Origin: Clostridia bacterium
GTDB lineage: Bacteria > Bacillota > Clostridia > Saccharofermentanales > Saccharofermentanaceae
DNA: 32,579 nucleotides
Assembly: GCA_024403755.1 (NCBI GenBank)
Contig: JAKSRF010000017.1
Span: 1 to 32,579 of the forward strand
Reading direction: 5' to 3'
Positions 1 to 7,326 of this stretch are shown here, piece by piece. The notes below the pieces were generated by a model. It had not been told where the DNA came from. It saw nothing but the letters and a program-made list of their open reading frames with translations, and did no database searches. A program made the position numbers and the translations under genes. The first letter of the stretch is position 1, and each line of letters opens with the position of its first letter.

Positions 1-843
1 ACCACGTATAATTCCGTAAGAAGCACATAATGAATCAAATTCTATAGACATAGCAAAACCATTAAAAACTCTTTCTCGTGACTGATAACCATAAGCAAGC
101 TCATGAACCCAAGAATCCAGACTCTCCTTATCAGGCTCACGACTGAGAAATGTTCTATAAAGTGTAGTAACATACTCAGCATTTGTAGTTTCCTTCTTAA
201 TAAATTCACCACTGAAAATAAAACCATATGCCATTACTGTACCGGTTAAATATCCGCTAGCTAATTGTTCAACCCAATTTGCCTGACCGTTTAAATCACC
301 TTTTCTTCCAAGACATATCACATAGAAATTATTTACAAAACAATTTATATCAGCATTTCGCTCCATTCCTATGCCCTGTAGATAATGACCTGCAAAAATT
401 CCATATGAATCACAAAGATTATAGAATTCTTGTGAATTAGCAAATCCATAAAATATATCTTCTCTGCTCTGTCCGTTATTAAGTGCATTAACCCAATACT
501 CTTTACCGGAAGCATCTGAATCTCTTCCAAGTAGCATATTGTACATCTTCTCAACATATGTAGCATTATCAAAGCCGGCATTTTGAAATTCAGGAGAATA
601 TACAAAACCATAAGCAACAGAAACACCACATGCTGAGCCCTCTGTTAATTTCTGTGTCCAAGATTTAAGACCTTCAGAATCAGGTTGTCTTCCAAGTGCT
701 ATCTGGTAACACCTCGTGACAAAATCTTCTACACCACTTGAAGCTGATGATTTAATGCTTAACAGAGAACTGCAACAAATAACGAGCATCAACAACATAG
801 CAGTAAACTTCTTGAACGACGAATACTTTGAATTAGTAATCAT
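1..843 (-). CDS. Secreted DUF4214-repeat protein (3' end outside window)
   Basis: An open frame of 281 codons runs from an ATG at 843 off the left edge, so the C-terminus is missing. AAGGAG lies 7 bases before the ATG. Residues 1-34 look like a Sec signal peptide: a lysine, a hydrophobic stretch (AMLLMLVICC) and a likely cut after SSA. Four repeats follow at about residues 39-88, 96-147, 167-217 and 224-277. Each has the pattern Y-x-x-x-LGR-x-x-D-x-x-G-x-x-x-W followed by GF-x-x-S-x-EF, the hallmark of DUF4214. Units 2 and 4 end in LC-x-SYGI while 1 and 3 do not, suggesting a two-unit building block. DUF4214 domains are known from surface and secreted proteins of gut Firmicutes and from S-layer or adhesin-like proteins. 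The exact role is unknown. An export function at the cell surface is inferred. Confidence 0.8.
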   Translation of the reverse strand, partial: MITNSKYSSFKKFTAMLLMLVICCSSLLSIKSSASSGVEDFVTRCYQIALGRQPDSEGLKSWTQKLTEGSACGVSVAYGFVYSPEFQNAGFDNATYVEKMYNMLLGRDSDASGKEYWVNALNNGQSREDIFYGFANSQEFYNLCDSYGIFAGHYLQGIGMERNADINCFVNNFYVICLGRKGDLNGQANWVEQLASGYLTGTVMAYGFIFSGEFIKKETTNAEYVTTLYRTFLSREPDKESLDSWVHELAYGYQSRERVFNGFAMSIEFDSLCASYGIIRG

Positions 844-1194
844 AAAATGTCTCCTTCCACGACAAAATATTTAGAAAAGTGAAACAATAATACATGTCAC
901 TTTATCTACAAAACAAAGAAAATAAGAATAAACATCAATTTATAAAACACATTTCTCTTAACTAATTGCATTATATATTATGAGCAATTCAAATGTAAGT
1001 ATTAATTTATCAATTCAACAAATTTGTATATACGTTAAGTCGTTACTTTAATCAAGAGTTGCAAGTTTCTTTATTAGTTGTTGACATTTAGCAGCTTATA
1101 TCTATATTATCTTACGATTCAGACATATCAGTCTCTCAAAATATAGATCTTCATTAGTTATTCGTTTTCTCATTAGAAAAATCTTATAGTCTGC
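844..1194. other. AT-rich intergenic region without a gene
   Basis: No open frame with a ribosome binding site is visible in this stretch. It separates divergent genes, so it should hold the promoter of the minus-strand DUF4214 gene, but I see no convincing -35/-10 pair for it. A 7-bp inverted repeat (AAAGTGA at 876-882, TCACTTT at 897-903) lies about 35-60 bases upstream of that gene's start codon and could be an operator. The rest shows nothing I can name. Confidence 0.5.
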
Positions 1195-1223
1195 TTGACA
1201 ATAAAATTACACTATATTAACAT
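1195..1223 (+). promoter_or_regulatory. Promoter of the GNAT-argH operon
   Basis: TTGACA (1195-1200) is followed after 17 bases by TAACAT (1218-1223). The -35 is perfect and the -10 matches 4 of 6. Start of transcription would fall near 1230, inside the first ARG-box-like sequence. Confidence 0.5.
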
Positions 1224-1224
1224 A

Positions 1225-1258
1225 CGTATAAATATTCGTCATTTTGTATATTTATTCA
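1225..1258 (+). promoter_or_regulatory. Tandem ARG-box-like operator (ArgR)
   Basis: Two imperfect palindromes lie just downstream of the -10 element: CGTATAAATATTCG (1225-1238) and TGTATATTTATTCA (1245-1258). Against the ARG-box core TGAAT-N4-ATTCA they match 7 of 10 and 9 of 10 positions. Their centres are 20 bp apart, close to the two-helical-turn spacing known for paired ARG boxes bound by the ArgR/AhrC hexamer. They sit over the expected transcript start of an operon that contains argH, which fits arginine repression. No argR gene is in the window. Confidence 0.5.
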
Positions 1259-1292
1259 TTTTATGCTAGTATTTTCGAAAAGGAGAAATATA

Positions 1293-1733
1293 ATGGAATA
1301 CAGATTAATGACAATTGACGACTACCCTGCTGTATATGATTTATGGATGTCATGCAAAAATATGGGATTCAACGATAAAGATGATTCTGAAGAAGGAATT
1401 AAGAAACTTTTGGACAGAAATCCCAATACCTGTTTTGTTGCAATTTGTGATAATATTATTGTTGGTGTAATTCTGTGCGCTAATGACGGGCGTCGCGGTT
1501 TTATTCATCATATGGCTGTACGTGAAAATTACAGAAGACTCGGCATTGCAAAAACACTTCTTGAGATTGGGCTTAAGGCCTTAAAGGATGAAGGAATAAC
1601 TAAAGTTGCTCTTCTTGTATTTAAATACAATGAAGCCGGAAATGCTTTCTGGGAAAGTCAGGGCTTCGAGCTTCGTACAGATATTAATTATCGTAACAAA
1701 GCTCTTACAGAGCTGATTAGAATTGATACATAA
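1293..1733 (+). CDS. GNAT family N-acetyltransferase (YpeA/RimI-like)
   Basis: This 146-residue protein is a single GNAT domain. The acetyl-CoA pyrophosphate loop is RRLGIA at residues 81-86, preceded by the usual beta strand (IHHMAV). The C-terminal strand-helix signature is N-x-x-GNAFWESQGFE, the aromatic region that closes the fold. I chose the ATG at 1293 because AAAAGGAG precedes it by 7 bases; an in-frame ATG at 1263 lies before that site. The argH start codon follows 10 bases after the stop, so the two are one operon under the promoter and ARG-box pair upstream. YpeA-like GNATs acetylate small molecules or protein N-termini and the substrate is unknown here. Co-transcription with argH raises the possibility of acetylglutamate synthesis, but ArgJ at the other end of the window could supply that, so this is only a hypothesis. 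Confidence 0.85.
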   Translation: MEYRLMTIDDYPAVYDLWMSCKNMGFNDKDDSEEGIKKLLDRNPNTCFVAICDNIIVGVILCANDGRRGFIHHMAVRENYRRLGIAKTLLEIGLKALKDEGITKVALLVFKYNEAGNAFWESQGFELRTDINYRNKALTELIRIDT

Positions 1734-1743
1734 GGAGTTTATT

Positions 1744-3117
1744 ATGGCAAAGAAAATGTGGGCCGGACGCTTCCAGAAAGCAACAGACACGGCAGTAAAT
1801 GATTTTAACTCTTCCCTTCCTTTCGATTGCAGAATGTATAAGCAGGATATTGAGGGTTCTATTGCTCATTCTACGATGCTTGCAGAACAGGGAATTATAT
1901 CTAAGGAAGATGCTGAGAGCATACGCGAAGGTCTTCTCTCTATTTTGGAAGATATTAACAGCGGTAATCTGACTTTTGACTCTGATGCCGAAGATATTCA
2001 TATGTTTATAGAGGAAGAATTAACAAACAGAATCGGCGATGCAGGTAAAAGACTTCATACCGGTCGTTCAAGAAACGATCAGGTAGCTTTGGATCAGCGT
2101 CTCTACTTAGTTGATGAGTGTTGTGATATTCTTGAGCTTATTGACGATCTTGTTAATGCTTTGATTTCTATTGCTTATGACAATCTTGAGACTTATATGC
2201 CGGGATATACTCATCTTCAGAGAGCACAACCTATTACTTATGCTCACTATTTATCTGCATATATTGAAATGTTTTTGAGAGATCAGGAAAGAATCGAGGC
2301 TGCAGCAGTACGTGCTAACGTATCTCCTCTCGGTTCAGGAGCTTTGGCGGGAACTACTTATCCTTTGAATCGTGCTCGTGTAGCAGATATTCTCGGTATG
2401 AGCGATGTTACCGGTAACTCTTTGGACGGTGTAGCTGACAGAGACTTTGCAATTGAATTTGCTTCTGCCGCTTCTATCTTTATGATGCATCTTTCAAGAC
2501 TTTCTGAAGAACTTATTCTTCACTCTTCACAGGAATTCAAGTTCATCGAACTTGACGATGCTTATTCTACAGGTTCTTCAATGATGCCTCAAAAGAAAAA
2601 TCCTGATGTAGCAGAACTCACTCGTGGTAAAACAGGCCGCGTATACGGTGATCTTGTGTCGTTACTGGTAATAATGAAGGGACTTCCTCTTACCTATAAC
2701 AAAGACATGCAAGAAGTACAGGAATCTATGTTTGATGTGATTGACACCATTAAGGGTGTTCTTGTTCCGTTTACCGGTATGATCAGAACTATGACAATAA
2801 ACAGTGAGCGCATGGAAGAAGCTGCACTCGGCGGATTTACAAATGCCACTGACCTTGCAGACTATCTTGTGCGTAAAGGAATGCCTTTCAGAGAGACTCA
2901 TGCAGTATCAGGAAAGCTTGTTCATTATTGTATCGAGAATAAAACAACTCTCGAGAAGCTCGATTTAAAGACTTTAAAGGAATTCTCCGAATTCTTTGAA
3001 GAAGATGTATATGAGGCTATCTCTCTTGAGACCTGTGTTAATAAGCGTGTTATTCCGGGGGCACCGGCTCCTTCAGCCGTAAAGGAATATTTGGATTCTT
3101 TAATCGTATCTGAATAA
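1744..3117 (+). CDS. argH: Argininosuccinate lyase
   Basis: The 457-residue product has the usual length of argininosuccinate lyase, which splits argininosuccinate into arginine and fumarate in the last step of arginine synthesis. It opens with MAKKMWAGRF, typical of the family. Substrate-binding motifs GRSRNDQVA (108-116) and THLQRAQP (156-163, with the catalytic His157) are present. The fumarase/ASL superfamily signature GSSMMPQKKNP spans 277-287 and carries the catalytic serine. The ATG at 1744 is preceded by AAGGAG, which overlaps the stop of the upstream acetyltransferase gene; an in-frame ATG at 1723 has no such site. A strong hairpin terminator follows the stop. No argG is seen next to it, unlike in many genomes. 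Confidence 0.97.
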   Translation: MAKKMWAGRFQKATDTAVNDFNSSLPFDCRMYKQDIEGSIAHSTMLAEQGIISKEDAESIREGLLSILEDINSGNLTFDSDAEDIHMFIEEELTNRIGDAGKRLHTGRSRNDQVALDQRLYLVDECCDILELIDDLVNALISIAYDNLETYMPGYTHLQRAQPITYAHYLSAYIEMFLRDQERIEAAAVRANVSPLGSGALAGTTYPLNRARVADILGMSDVTGNSLDGVADRDFAIEFASAASIFMMHLSRLSEELILHSSQEFKFIELDDAYSTGSSMMPQKKNPDVAELTRGKTGRVYGDLVSLLVIMKGLPLTYNKDMQEVQESMFDVIDTIKGVLVPFTGMIRTMTINSERMEEAALGGFTNATDLADYLVRKGMPFRETHAVSGKLVHYCIENKTTLEKLDLKTLKEFSEFFEEDVYEAISLETCVNKRVIPGAPAPSAVKEYLDSLIVSE

Positions 3118-3146
3118 TATTTTTGTTTTTTCTGTTTTTGTAATGC

Positions 3147-3185
3147 AAAAAGGTCTGAGTCAATTAAATAACTCAGACCTTTTAA
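3147..3185. terminator. Terminator after argH
   Basis: AAAGGTCTGAGT (3149-3160) pairs perfectly with ACTCAGACCTTT (3171-3182) around a 10-base loop, with A-run before and T-rich tail after. It can work on both strands. Confidence 0.85.
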
Positions 3186-3343
3186 TATATTCAAATTCCA
3201 TTATCAGAAAATCATAAATGCTGCACATAAACCGGAGAATATATCTGATATTGTTTTTATCACACGCAACTATTTTCAAGTTAGAAAGATATAATTTGTA
3301 TTTTCGATATATATATAATTACCAAAAGTAATTAAAAACTCAT

Positions 3344-3371
3344 TAAAAAGCACTACCCAAACGGATAGTGC
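3344..3371 (-). terminator. Terminator of the DUF4428-like gene
   Basis: On the minus strand, GCACTATCC (3371-3363) pairs with GGTAGTGC (3357-3350) with a one-base bulge, followed by TTTTT. It lies 24 bases after the stop of the gene at 3395-4723. Confidence 0.7.
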
Positions 3372-3394
3372 CAAATAGATACTATATTTGAAAA

Positions 3395-4723
3395 TTACGG
3401 TCTTGGAGCACCGCAAGACGAACAGAACTTACCGGTATTACCTGTACTTCCGCATACGGCACACGACCATTGAGAAACAGTATTAGGAGACTGTACCTGA
3501 GGAGTTGCAGCTACTGCTTGAACAGGGATATTACCGGAGACGACAATAGAAGTCTGTGCGATATCTCGTCCCATGTTCCTGAGAGAAATATCACGACCAT
3601 AATCTTCTACATGCTTTCTGAAGTATTCCTTTGCCTGTGTTGGATCAGAAGGAAGTGGGCCTAAATTCTTAAATACATCCATAATGTATTTAGGATTAAC
3701 TCCGCTGTTCAAAGAACGTTCAACGAAATAAAGAGTCTCCATCCAAACACGCTGTGTAGTAGTGCACATTCCACCTGCAATCATCAAAATAAAAAGTTGA
3801 ATTGTCTGGTTGGTCGGATTCTGATCGAACACACGTACCAAAGAAGAAAGATACTGATCAAAGTAATTATTTGCTCTTGGATTAAACCAAGGACTCATTT
3901 TCTCATTCTCAATACGTAGTACCTCCTCAAAAATCCTATCAATTGTGATAACTTGACCATTATAGAAATTACTTAATATTTGTCTGGCTTCGTCCAATGA
4001 AGGAACAGAATCAGTTGAATAAGCAGTTCCGATACCTGCTGGCGCATTAACCGTACTCGGCTTTGCATTAGGATGCAAAACACCATTGGTATTGCTGCGG
4101 ACACTGTTTTTACTATCTCTTCTGATTGCCTCACCGATTCTCATATTAATCTCATTCATCATTGCGCTGTATTTATTACTGAGCACCATATTCTGCTGTT
4201 CCACTCTGCTGCTGTTGAGATTAAATTCAATTTCGTCAAACCACGGACTATTTACGTATATTCTCACTACATAATCATAACTGTATTTATAACGACGCGG
4301 AACATAACTTTTACGATTGCCTTCACTGTCCTTGTAGTAAATCTCTTCCTTATGTTCCTTTGTCTCTGTCTCTACATTAGATACCGAAGCCATGTCAATT
4401 ACATCAGGATTGGCGGTAGTAAAATTTGCAAGTTTTGCAGAAGTTACTGCAAAAACATCAGCTTTCTTACTGAAATAAAGTTTGGTATTGCCGTCTCCTA
4501 ATATTTCAGGACCTGCGAGAAGCTGGATTCTGGACTTGTTAGCTTCACGATACTGAAGATGTTCTTTCATTTCTGCTACGGTAGTCTTACGACGATCGGT
4601 AAGGAGTGGTGAGATTGCCTTAGCACAATCACTGCACATATTACCATCCTCAAGTTTTCTGTTACAAAGAAACTTAATCTTCTCATTACAAAAATCGCAA
4701 TACTTCTTGTCAAATAAACCCAT
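3395..4723 (-). CDS. DUF4428-like protein with zinc motifs at both ends
   Basis: A 442-residue protein without a signal peptide or membrane span, so probably cytosolic. Residues 9-33 hold a CxxC-x17-CxxC zinc knuckle (C9, C12, C30, C33) of the DUF4428 type. Residues 421-437 hold a zinc ribbon (CAVC and CSSC) near the C-terminus. Between them, residues about 65-200 look beta-rich and may be a PH-like domain, and 230-390 look helical. A spacer rich in Ser, Asn, Thr and Pro (about 200-230) separates these parts. The ATG at 4723 has a near-perfect GGAGG site 7 bases before it. The gene stands alone between its own terminator and the MATE gene upstream. Function is not known. The double zinc layout suggests a scaffold or a nucleic-acid or protein-binding role, which is inference. 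Confidence 0.75.
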   Translation of the reverse strand: MGLFDKKYCDFCNEKIKFLCNRKLEDGNMCSDCAKAISPLLTDRRKTTVAEMKEHLQYREANKSRIQLLAGPEILGDGNTKLYFSKKADVFAVTSAKLANFTTANPDVIDMASVSNVETETKEHKEEIYYKDSEGNRKSYVPRRYKYSYDYVVRIYVNSPWFDEIEFNLNSSRVEQQNMVLSNKYSAMMNEINMRIGEAIRRDSKNSVRSNTNGVLHPNAKPSTVNAPAGIGTAYSTDSVPSLDEARQILSNFYNGQVITIDRIFEEVLRIENEKMSPWFNPRANNYFDQYLSSLVRVFDQNPTNQTIQLFILMIAGGMCTTTQRVWMETLYFVERSLNSGVNPKYIMDVFKNLGPLPSDPTQAKEYFRKHVEDYGRDISLRNMGRDIAQTSIVVSGNIPVQAVAATPQVQSPNTVSQWSCAVCGSTGNTGKFCSSCGAPRP

Positions 4724-4772
4724 GTCTTTTCCTCCTCGGATACTTTTATATTCTGATACAAGATCAGTACAT

Positions 4773-4801
4773 ATTATATTATCAAAGTTTTCTTATATCT
4801 A
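4773..4801 (-). promoter_or_regulatory. Weak promoter candidate for the DUF4428-like gene
   Basis: A perfect TATAAT (4778-4773 on the minus strand) has TAGATA 17 bases upstream, a 4-of-6 match to the -35 consensus. It lies 50 bases before the start codon. Confidence 0.3.
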
Positions 4802-4865
4802 TGACACATATATTCTACTATTATCAATTAAGAACAACAATTATCAAATCAAAGGATATTAGTAG

Positions 4866-4891
4866 TTATTTCTGTAATATTACTGAAATAA
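4866..4891. repeat. 26-bp palindrome, possible operator
   Basis: TTATTTC-T-GTAAT is followed directly by ATTAC-T-GAAATAA. The two halves are perfect inverted copies except for a single T/T position. It sits 45 bases after the MATE stop and about 65 bases upstream of the weak promoter of the DUF4428-like gene. No T-run follows, so a regulator site is more likely than a terminator. Confidence 0.45.
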
Positions 4892-4935
4892 TCTTCCCGA
4901 ACTTACGTCATGACAACATGATTATACACATTTCA

Positions 4936-6327
4936 TCAATTGTCTACCAAATTCACTGCCCAATTAAGTTTCTTTAAGAATATTGTAGCCAGTATGCATT
5001 TAGCAAACTCAGAGAAGGTTACTATTGCATAAATCGGTACAATCGACATAGATGTATAATGAATCAGACAATAAGCAATCGGTACTGTAACCGCCCAACA
5101 GTACACACTGTCAAAAAGCAAAGTAATAAACGTTTTTCCTCCTGACCTGATTGCAAAATACGAGGCATGATTATACGCCATCAACGGCATTGCCAAAGCA
5201 TATACAACAATTAATTGAGAAGCCAAGTTTCTTACCGCTTCAGTAGTTTTATAAACCTGCGGCACCAGATGTGATACGGAAATCATTACAGTACTCGTAA
5301 TAAGACATGTAGCAACAGAAAATGCTATAAGTTTACGCGTTGTAGCATGTGCTCCGTCTATGTCACCGTTACCTAACTGTTGACCTACAATAATACCTAC
5401 AGCCGAGCCTAATGCAATAAATACGATATTAAATACGTTACCTATAGTAGAATTAATATTATTTGCAGCTACTACAGTTAATCCACGATAAGAATAACAC
5501 TGACTTGTTACAGTAATAGATAATACCCAAAATATTTCATTACACATCAAAGGAAAACCTTTAATTGCTATCTGTTTCAGCAATTCACTCGGAACACCGA
5601 AAGAATTAAATACATACGATGCAAACTTTAATTTTTCCGAATGACGATGTGTCCATATCATATTAATTATACATTCTGTAAATCTTGAAATTACTGTTGC
5701 TATCGCTGCACCTGATACGCCTAACGCAGGAAAACCCAGATTACCGAAAATCATTATCCAGTTTAGTACCAAATCCGTAAGTACTGCGATTATTCCGGAA
5801 ACCATAGGAACAAATGTCTCTCCGCATTCACGCATTGAGGAAGCATAGCAAATTGACAGAGCCATAGGCGGAAGGCCAATCAGCATTATCATCAAATATT
5901 CTTTTGCATATTTAAAGGTCTCAGTAATACTCTCTAAATCTGCCCCATCACCTTCATGAAGATATAAATCGATTAATCCTTTATTGTATATGGAAAAAAC
6001 TGTTACTCCGACTATTGAGAATAAAAAAGCCATATACAACTTTATTCTCAAAGTATCGGCTACTCCCTTATGATCGCCTTTACCATAGAATTGCGCACCG
6101 AAAATCCCGGCACCGGAAACAGCACCGAATATTGCCATTTGGAATACAAAGAGTAATGAACCGGCTATTGCAACACCGCTCATCTGATTAGTTCCCAAAC
6201 GACCGACCATCATATTATCCAGAAGATTAACAACACTTGTTAATGCATTCTGAAGCATAATAGGTATCGATATTAACATAACTTTTTTATAGAAACTCTT
6301 TGTTCCTATAAAGCTTTTGATGTTCAT
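4936..6327 (-). CDS. MATE family efflux transporter
   Basis: This 463-residue integral membrane protein has about 12 hydrophobic spans. The N-terminal half opens with the typical MATE pattern (IPIMLQNALTSVVNLLDNMMVG, residues about 20-41), and GAQFYGKGD lies near residue 80. The second half repeats the fold from about residue 250 (FPLMCNEIFWVLS), with VGQQLGNGD as the counterpart of the first loop. MATE proteins export drugs or metabolites in exchange for sodium ions or protons. The sequence alone does not show the substrate. GGAGGT lies 6 bases before the ATG. The Nudix gene stops 25 bases upstream, so the two are likely co-transcribed. Confidence 0.92.
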   Translation of the reverse strand: MNIKSFIGTKSFYKKVMLISIPIMLQNALTSVVNLLDNMMVGRLGTNQMSGVAIAGSLLFVFQMAIFGAVSGAGIFGAQFYGKGDHKGVADTLRIKLYMAFLFSIVGVTVFSIYNKGLIDLYLHEGDGADLESITETFKYAKEYLMIMLIGLPPMALSICYASSMRECGETFVPMVSGIIAVLTDLVLNWIMIFGNLGFPALGVSGAAIATVISRFTECIINMIWTHRHSEKLKFASYVFNSFGVPSELLKQIAIKGFPLMCNEIFWVLSITVTSQCYSYRGLTVVAANNINSTIGNVFNIVFIALGSAVGIIVGQQLGNGDIDGAHATTRKLIAFSVATCLITSTVMISVSHLVPQVYKTTEAVRNLASQLIVVYALAMPLMAYNHASYFAIRSGGKTFITLLFDSVYCWAVTVPIAYCLIHYTSMSIVPIYAIVTFSEFAKCILATIFLKKLNWAVNLVDN

Positions 6328-6352
6328 TTATTACCTCCGCATATATACAAAA

Positions 6353-6844
6353 TCATCTGTCCGTTTCTTCGACGAAATGAAGAATTTCTGAGGATGAGAT
6401 TATTTGAGATATAGATTTTCTGATGAAAGACGGCTTAATATTAACCGATGATATTCTATCTAACGGAATCCAAACCAGTTCCTCTCCTTCATCAGTAATG
6501 CTTTTAAGATTATCAAGCTCTGAATCATCCAATCGAACTAAATAGTAGAACTCTATAGTATGACAGTCCATTACCTCTTTACTGCCGCTAATGTCATTTT
6601 TAAAGAAGTTCTCACATACAACTGCCAGTCGTTCTGTCTGAACACTTATTCCAATCTCTTCAAGAAGTTCACGCTTTATACAATCTCCGGAACTCTCACC
6701 GAGTTTTACTCCGCCGCCGATAACATAATAATAATCTTGAAACTTACACTTAACAAAGAGCATTCTGTTATTACTTACAATCAGCGCCCCGGCGCGATAT
6801 CTGAACCAATTACTATCACTTCTGAAACAACAATCACTGCTCAT
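6353..6844 (-). CDS. Nudix hydrolase
   Basis: A 163-residue single-domain Nudix protein. The box fits G-x5-E-x7-RELLEEIGI perfectly (G44, E50, R58, E59, E62, E63, G65), so the metal-binding residues are intact. The family cleaves nucleoside diphosphates linked to another moiety; the substrate cannot be read from the sequence. I start at the ATG at 6844, with AAAGGA 10 bases upstream. A TTG at 6850 is also in frame but lies too close to that site. The gene comes after the rpsO terminator and before the MATE gene, so it needs its own promoter or readthrough. I saw no clear promoter. Confidence 0.88.
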   Translation of the reverse strand: MSSDCCFRSDSNWFRYRAGALIVSNNRMLFVKCKFQDYYYVIGGGVKLGESSGDCIKRELLEEIGISVQTERLAVVCENFFKNDISGSKEVMDCHTIEFYYLVRLDDSELDNLKSITDEGEELVWIPLDRISSVNIKPSFIRKSISQIISSSEILHFVEETDR

Positions 6845-6874
6845 AAACAATCTTTCCTTTCGAAAAAAGCGAAT

Positions 6875-6906
6875 AAAAAAACCATCTCAAGACTATCTTG
6901 AGATGG
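6875..6906 (-). terminator. Terminator of rpsO
   Basis: On the minus strand, CCATCTCAAGA and TCTTGAGATGG form a perfect 11-bp stem with a 3-base loop, followed by seven T. It begins 33 bases after the rpsO stop. Confidence 0.9.
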
Positions 6907-6939
6907 CAGTTACTTGATAAGTTATCCAAAAGCTTAAAA

Positions 6940-7203
6940 TTACTTTCTGATTCCAAGCTTTGCGATAATTGCACGATAACGCTCGATATCAATCTTTGCG
7001 AGATAATCGAGAAGTCCACGTCTCTTACCAACCATCATAAGAAGTCCACGACGTGAGTGATGATCACCCTGATGTGTCTTTAAGTGCTCAGTGAGGTGAT
7101 TGATTCTTGCTGTAAGAATAGCAATCTGTACCTCCGGTGAACCTGTGTCACCTTCCTTAAGACCATACTCCTTAATGATTTCTGCCTTGTTAACTGAACT
7201 CAT
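6940..7203 (-). CDS. rpsO: 30S ribosomal protein S15
   Basis: The 87-residue product is within the usual length of S15 (88-89). It carries the family core [18 protein letters not shown], then [19 protein letters not shown] and a basic helix with [12 protein letters not shown]15 binds the central domain of 16S rRNA early in 30S assembly. GGAGG stands 8 bases before the ATG. The gene is last in the ftsY-side run and is closed by a strong terminator. A structured leader just upstream suggests feedback control by S15 itself, as is known in several bacteria. Confidence 0.97.
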   Translation of the reverse strand: MSSVNKAEIIKEYGLKEGDTGSPEVQIAILTARINHLTEHLKTHQGDHHSRRGLLMMVGKRRGLLDYLAKIDIERYRAIIAKLGIRK

Positions 7204-7233
7204 AAAACTGTCCTCCGTAATTAAATTTTACAC

Positions 7234-7278
7234 GCGTATCAGAGAAATGGTCGGACGATCCGCTTTCTATGACACCGC
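7234..7278 (-). promoter_or_regulatory. Structured rpsO leader, likely S15 autoregulation element
   Basis: On the minus strand a long hairpin can be drawn. GCG-g-TGTCA (7278-7270) pairs with TGATACGC (7241-7234) with one bulge and a G-U pair. Then AGAAA pairs with TTTCT. CGGA-TCG-TCCG (7262-7252) forms a small apical hairpin. The structure ends 19 bases before the GGAGG of rpsO. Leaders of rpsO that bind S15 are known in several phyla with different folds. I cannot assign this one to a named class. Confidence 0.4.
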
Positions 7279-7326
7279 AACTCAGAAATAATAACATTTA
7301 TAGTAATAAAAGTAAATAGCAAAATC

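Noticed and set aside
844..1262. T-box or other riboswitch upstream of the argH operon
   Set aside because: No T-box consensus, specifier stem or terminator is seen, and the promoter lies only about 60 bases before the start codon, leaving no room for a long leader.
4073..4501. Plus-strand open frame of 142 codons
   Set aside because: Antisense to the DUF4428-like gene, with composition of a shadow frame and no ribosome binding site.
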